A stretch of DNA of 24,154 bases from Candidatus Falkowiibacteriota bacterium (lineage in GTDB: Archaea; Iainarchaeota; Iainarchaeia; Iainarchaeales; GCA-2688035): NCBI GenBank assembly GCA_017610485.1, contig JAFCBY010000002.1, positions 1 through 24,154 of the forward strand, written 5' to 3'. A program made the position numbers and the translations under genes. Of the stretch, positions 20,682 through 24,154 are shown one piece after another (within the stretch, counting starts at the first letter, position 1; every line of letters starts with the position of its first letter). The notes beneath the pieces were generated by a model. It had not been told where the DNA came from. It ran no database searches and saw only the letters and a program-made list of their open reading frames with translations.

Positions 20682-22994
20682 TTATGCCTTTCCAAACACG
20701 CTTAAAGGACTTTCAGACTTCTTTTCCTTCCTGATTTTTGGCATCTTGAAGCCAGAGCCAAACTTGGGCTTTCCCTTCTTTGGCTTTTCGTCCCTCTTCG
20801 GCTTTTCTTCTTTCCTTGCCTTTTTGGGCCTTTCACCCACGGAAAACTTTTTGGGGGAAGCGCCAAATTTGTGTTTTTTACTGCCTGCGTACTTCCTCAT
20901 CACAATGAGTATGGCAATTGCAAGTATGGTTACGGCAATCGCCACTCCTGCAAAGAGAAGTAAGCCGAAGGAAAGCGAGATTGGAAGCCCGACACCGGCC
21001 TCAACAGGCAGAAGGATTGGTGGCGCAACAAACTTGTTAATGATGTTTTCCGAAAGCATGGCGTCTGCCTGCGCCTGGGTCAAATTGTCGTTCAAGGCGT
21101 AAGAAAATTTCCTCTTCTTGTATTCCTCCCTTCTCAACGTAAAAGAGAGTTTTGGGTCGTCGGCCAGGACAGTGAAGGCAATGTTTGAGTCAAGCTCTGC
21201 AGCATACTCTGCAAACGCCTTGGGAACAACCTCCATTACCTGAATGACGTTGTCGCCCATGTTGCTGTCGGCCAAAATGTTCACATCAGGAGTAAAGGAG
21301 ACCTCGATCAACGCCCTGTAATATGTCACATTGTCGTCCTCAACCTTCAGGAGCTTCAAGGTTCTTTTGGGGTCGGCCTTTTCAATGAACTGCACCGCCT
21401 GGTCGGCGGTTGCCCCGGAAATTCCCGCCGCGTTTAGCAGGATAGCAACCTGTTCCTTGTTGAAAATGAATTCGGCCTCGTTGTACGCAGAGATTTTTAC
21501 CGTTTCCTTTGCCCGCGTGTATGAAAGCATTGCCTCGGCAATCATCATCTTCGCATTTGTCTCGTTCTCAAGGCCGGGCTCCGAAGAAAGCTGCTTTGCG
21601 GCAGAAATGTTTGAGTCAGCCTCATCTATCAAGCACTGCATTGTTTCCGAAGAGATTGCGCTTATGGCAAGATCCCATTTTGAGGCGAGGGCCTCGTCCC
21701 TGGCCTTAACAGCCTGCTCAAACGCCTGGTTTAAATCAAGGCTGGTTTCAAAGGCATTCAAAACCATGAGGGTGGTTGTTGTCTCAACCTTGTTGCCTGC
21801 CTTGTCCACAACCTCAAGCTTGATTCTTTGCTGGCCGTTCTCTACTGAGAAGCTATCCCAGCCAAGTTTGTAGACGCCATCGCCTGCATCTTCACCCGGG
21901 CCAATGCTGGCCCAGGAATCAGCTTCCCTGAGAAGAAATTTTACAGAATCCACGCCGCTTTTGAAACTGCCAACATCCTCCGCCTTGACCTCAAAGGGAA
22001 CTGTTTCACTTACCTTGTCATTGTACTTTGGAAAAACAAAGCTTGCCTCAGGCTTTGTTAAGTCGTAGATAAACCTTTTTTCCTCGCCGCAGCTGTCCCC
22101 AAAAAGCTCTTCGGCTGAGAGCGTGAAATCTATGTAGCCAAAATCAACGTCTGCCAGGTCGAGGCTTTCGCTCCACTCGGTGAAAGCCTCCTTGTCCTCA
22201 AAAAAGGTTTGCTCCCGGCCACCCGGAAGCATGGCCTTCAGGCTGCCCCTGTAAACCTTGTTGTCACTTGAAATGCTTAGCAGGAGCTGTGAGTTATTAG
22301 AAGAAAGTTCGGCCGTAAAGTCTATTGCCAGGTTGCAGGTGGCAATGGTTCCGGCAAAGGCCTCGTTGCTCACCATGCCGGGGTTGCCCACATTGTCAAT
22401 TGACCTTACCAAATAATGATAAGTGGTGCTCTCAGACAGGTCGTTGTTGTCATTGAAGCTGGTGGTGCCGGATGAAAAGACAACGTAGATCGGCGTGTCC
22501 CTTACAGTACAGTCTGCCATCAGCTTCCTGTAAACCTCATACTCCTTTATGCCGCTTTCCGGGTCCAGTGAGGGAACCCAGGAAACCTTAATCCCTCCGT
22601 CCGGCAGGGAAACAGCCGCCAAAGGGGGCCAACTCTCCCACTCAGGCCCATCCATATCAAGCTTTACGTGGAAGGTGGTGGTTGGGCTTGCCTCCGAAGG
22701 GGAAAGCGCCTTTATGTGAAAGTAGTAATCGCCGCCGGTAATCTTTCCAGGCAGGTTGAGGCTGGTGTACTCGGTGCAGGGCTCATCAGGGGCCTCTCCG
22801 CCAGAATCCGGATTGTAGGAATAGCAATACCTTATTGCGCCCTCTATTGGTTCCCAGCCAAAGTGGGTGTTTGAGGGGCCCCACTCGCCCGCGGTATGCG
22901 TGCCACTTGTTACAACAGGGGCATCCAGGGCAGGGGACAAAGGCAAAACTAGGAGAAACAAGAGAAAAAGCAGTGCTTTGCAATAATTGCGCAT
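20682..22994 (-). CDS. Cell-surface protein with FnIII/Ig-like domains, C-terminal anchor
   Basis: 770 aa from ATG 22994. The frame is open further upstream but would overlap the Nudix gene, and this ATG gives a proper signal peptide (MRNYCKALLFLLFLLVLPLS) with a TATA-like AAATTTAAAAGG centred 27 nt before it. Order: signal peptide 1-25; FnIII-like repeat at about 25-112; a second, clearer FnIII at about 113-215 (IKVSWVPSLDPESGIKEYEVYR); Ig-like domain at about 313-410 (VPFEVKAEDVG…VVDKAGNKVETT); helical stalk; membrane span at about 670-698; and a 72-residue tail very rich in Lys/Arg and Pro on the cytoplasmic side. It is probably an envelope or adhesion protein; the ligand is unknown. Confidence 0.75.
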   Translation of the reverse strand: MRNYCKALLFLLFLLVLPLSPALDAPVVTSGTHTAGEWGPSNTHFGWEPIEGAIRYCYSYNPDSGGEAPDEPCTEYTSLNLPGKITGGDYYFHIKALSPSEASPTTTFHVKLDMDGPEWESWPPLAAVSLPDGGIKVSWVPSLDPESGIKEYEVYRKLMADCTVRDTPIYVVFSSGTTSFNDNNDLSESTTYHYLVRSIDNVGNPGMVSNEAFAGTIATCNLAIDFTAELSSNNSQLLLSISSDNKVYRGSLKAMLPGGREQTFFEDKEAFTEWSESLDLADVDFGYIDFTLSAEELFGDSCGEEKRFIYDLTKPEASFVFPKYNDKVSETVPFEVKAEDVGSFKSGVDSVKFLLREADSWASIGPGEDAGDGVYKLGWDSFSVENGQQRIKLEVVDKAGNKVETTTTLMVLNAFETSLDLNQAFEQAVKARDEALASKWDLAISAISSETMQCLIDEADSNISAAKQLSSEPGLENETNAKMMIAEAMLSYTRAKETVKISAYNEAEFIFNKEQVAILLNAAGISGATADQAVQFIEKADPKRTLKLLKVEDDNVTYYRALIEVSFTPDVNILADSNMGDNVIQVMEVVPKAFAEYAAELDSNIAFTVLADDPKLSFTLRREEYKKRKFSYALNDNLTQAQADAMLSENIINKFVAPPILLPVEAGVGLPISLSFGLLLFAGVAIAVTILAIAILIVMRKYAGSKKHKFGASPKKFSVGERPKKARKEEKPKRDEKPKKGKPKFGSGFKMPKIRKEKKSESPLSVFGKA

Positions 22995-23076
22995 TGATAG
23001 AAATAGATTGGAAACAAATTTAAAAGGAAAGCAAAAGGAACTTGGGAGGGAATTGAAATTGGGAAAAAAAAGGAAT

Positions 23077-23514
23077 TCAGCCAAGGGAAATTTTTCCCTC
23101 TTTGACTTCGTTGAAGAATTTGACCATGTTAGCCGTAAGATTCTCTGGCAGGTTGTCCAAAGAAAACCACTGCCATTTGGCCATTTTGTTCGGTTCTGCC
23201 ACAATCGGCTTTCCGCTGAGGAGCCTTGCTTCAACCACTGGATTGAACCAGTGCTGCTTTTCATCAGGAAGAATGTGGTCGATTATATTTACAAGCCTCA
23301 CAGGCTCAACATCAATCCCGGCCTCCTCCTTTGCTTCCCTTTTAGCACAGTCAAACATCTTTTCCCCAAAGTCCAGGGTTCCGCCGGGAAAACACCACTT
23401 GCCAGGCTCGTTCTTCGAATGCTTCTGGCGCTGGCCAATTAAGAATTCTCCCTTTTCATTGCGCACCATTACGCCAACGCCAACCCCAACATAGTCAACT
23501 CCCGGTTTTGCCAA
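23077..23514 (-). CDS. Nudix (MutT-like) hydrolase
   Basis: 145 aa. The Nudix box is complete: G45-x5-E51-x7-R59-E60-A-K-E63-E64-A-G66-I, i.e. GX5EX7REUXEEXGU. The KWCFPGG segment before it and WQWFSLDNLP near the end fit ADP-ribose or nucleotide-type Nudix enzymes, but the substrate (dNTP clean-up, ADP-ribose, capped RNA) cannot be told. TTG start at 23514, with GGTGAT about seven bases upstream as ribosome site. It is the first gene of a minus-strand series with the surface protein and LysRS. Confidence 0.88.
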   Translation of the reverse strand: MAKPGVDYVGVGVGVMVRNEKGEFLIGQRQKHSKNEPGKWCFPGGTLDFGEKMFDCAKREAKEEAGIDVEPVRLVNIIDHILPDEKQHWFNPVVEARLLSGKPIVAEPNKMAKWQWFSLDNLPENLTANMVKFFNEVKEGKISLG

Positions 23515-23575
23515 AGAAAATCACCAAAGGAATTAGACAAGAAAGTGTTTAAAAAGAATTCAAAAAAAGGAAAAA

Positions 23576-23682
23576 TGGGGCTGGTGGGATTTGAACCCAC
23601 GACACCACGGTCTTCAGCCGTGTGCTCTCCTAAGCCATGCGCTTGGTCTCCCAAAAACGCATTCAGGCTGAGCGACAGTACC
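23576..23682 (-). tRNA. tRNA-Phe (GAA) with an intron in the D loop
   Basis: The 3' part is unmistakable: anticodon stem CACGG / CCGTG around CTGAAGA (anticodon GAA), variable loop GTGTC, T arm GTGGG-TTCAAAT-CCCAC, acceptor strand CAGCCCC, discriminator A, with CCA not encoded. Removing 23631-23663 joins the exons into D arm GCTCAGCCTGGGAGAGC, the usual archaeal tRNA-Phe sequence, giving a 74-nt tRNA. The 5' acceptor strand GGTACTG pairs with CAGCCCC at five of seven positions; pairs 3-70 (U/C) and 4-69 (A/C) are mismatched. TATA-like TTATAA at 23703-23708 lies about 23-25 nt before G1, so the transcript probably starts at the tRNA 5' end. Confidence 0.85.
23631..23663 (-). other. 33-nt tRNA intron in a bulge-helix-bulge motif
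   Basis: The pre-tRNA folds as outer helix CUC/GAG, 3-nt bulge UAG on the 3' side, a 4-bp central helix AGCC/GGCU, 3-nt bulge UGA on the 5' side, then inner helix AUGCG/CGCAU. This is the canonical archaeal splicing endonuclease substrate. Cutting after the second base of each bulge removes exactly 33 nt and restores the consensus D loop. The position (D loop) is noncanonical; most archaeal tRNA introns lie at 37/38 in the anticodon loop. Confidence 0.85.
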
Positions 23683-23765
23683 GGCTTGATATAAAAATAA
23701 AGTTATAACAAATCCCCGTTGTGCTCAACCTACAACCCTAAGATATTTGGCTTAAAGAAGCCTTT

Positions 23766-24154
23766 TTAAGTTATGCTTAATCTCAACTTTTCCATTTTAA
23801 CAGCATTGTCAAAACCAATATCAGTATAGAACTTTTTGACTGCCGCTTTTCGCTTAATCCTCAACCTTGTACCCTGAACTGTTGCACCATACGTCCTCTT
23901 AACTCTCTTAGATAATAAGAAGGGGTTCATCGCCCTAATGCCAAAATGGCGTTGAAACCCTTGTCTCATTTGATTCAGAAAAGAAAGGCTATTTTCAAGT
24001 AGGTCTGTTGATTTGTACAATTCAATGGACAACATTTTGTTAGTAACATCAACACCTGCTTCACAGTCGAAATAACGTCTGGCAAAAAAAGTAAAACAGG
24101 CTCTATCGTTTAAAATCCAATCTGGAATTAAATAACTCGTTATAACCTTATTCC
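23766..24154 (-). CDS. LAGLIDADG homing endonuclease-like protein, C-terminal part
   Basis: The frame is open through the right edge of the window, so only the last 129 codons are seen. Visible are IPDWILNDRACFTFFARRYFDCEAGVDV, which matches the second LAGLIDADG helix of these nucleases (pattern F-x-x-G-x-F-D-x-E-G), then a strand-helix region (IELYKSTDLLENSLSFL … HFGIRA) and an ending GTRLRIKRKAAVKKFYTDIGF typical of the family. It could be free-standing or part of an intron or intein whose other end is outside. Between it and the tRNA is an 83-nt gap with a small hairpin (GGCTT/AAGCC near 23749-23762) that may end its transcript. Confidence 0.65.
   Translation of the reverse strand, partial: NKVITSYLIPDWILNDRACFTFFARRYFDCEAGVDVTNKMLSIELYKSTDLLENSLSFLNQMRQGFQRHFGIRAMNPFLLSKRVKRTYGATVQGTRLRIKRKAAVKKFYTDIGFDNAVKMEKLRLSIT

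Noticed and set aside
22995..23264. A 90-residue N-terminal extension of the surface protein.
   Set aside because: It overlaps the Nudix gene in another frame, is not protein-like, and the ATG at 22994 gives a signal peptide with a correctly placed TATA box.
23583..23640. A split tRNA half or attachment-site remnant of tRNA-Phe.
   Set aside because: The missing D-arm half was found 33 nt upstream (GCTCAGCCTG), with a perfect BHB, so an intron explains the gap. The two acceptor mismatches remain unexplained.

Overview
The window is archaeal. It carries a group II-type geranylgeranylglyceryl phosphate synthase, a RadA recombinase interrupted by an intein, an archaeal RPA-like single-strand binding protein, a class I lysyl-tRNA synthetase, an archaeal-type triosephosphate isomerase, an archaeal SRP RNA, and a tRNA-Phe whose intron sits in a bulge-helix-bulge (BHB) motif. 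Genes are tightly packed. Many have a TATA box centred 25-28 nt before the start codon, which points to leaderless mRNAs, and TTG/GTG starts are common. A small-genome (DPANN-like) archaeon is plausible, but the lineage cannot be fixed from this stretch.

Layout. 1-1752: the end of an SDR epimerase gene on +, facing a minus-strand pair (metallo-beta-lactamase hydrolase, then GGGP synthase). 1951-6302: an AT-richer accessory stretch on + with a DUF4143-type AAA+ ATPase, a membrane protein plus a lipoprotein with eight C-x11-C repeats, and a membrane protein plus a CPA2 cation/proton antiporter. Three near-identical 42-nt promoter-like elements (3451, 4581, 6367) punctuate this part. 6511-10802: RPA, RadA with a 425-residue LAGLIDADG intein, and a ribbon-helix-helix regulator behind an 18-bp palindrome, with a GTGA-coupled small gene. 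10774-13758: a decayed minus-strand gene, an EF-Tu domain-2-like protein, SRP RNA, a methyltransferase-like protein, a Lys-rich protein, an HPF-like protein and TIM.

13836-15695 encodes a long RelA/SpoT homologue (HD, synthetase, TGS, zinc finger, ACT). Its synthetase motifs are intact and its HD site is degenerate, so it is probably a (p)ppGpp synthetase. RSH proteins are mainly bacterial and only sporadic in archaea. 15765-18136 is an AT-rich insert with two minus-strand genes (an unknown protein and an AlbA_2/Schlafen-type ATPase regulator). Between them lies a gene-free 320 nt holding seven TTAAA sites at an exact 11-bp period, bracketed by 33-nt direct repeats. 18260-23514 returns to host-like genes: a KaiC-like ATPase, class I LysRS, an FnIII/Ig surface protein with a basic cytoplasmic tail, and a Nudix hydrolase. 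The right end holds tRNA-Phe with a 33-nt D-loop intron and the C-terminal part of a LAGLIDADG endonuclease that runs off the window.

The most unusual items are the phased TTAAA array, the archaeal RSH, the repeated 42-nt promoter module, the Cys-repeat lipoprotein and the D-loop intron in tRNA-Phe.
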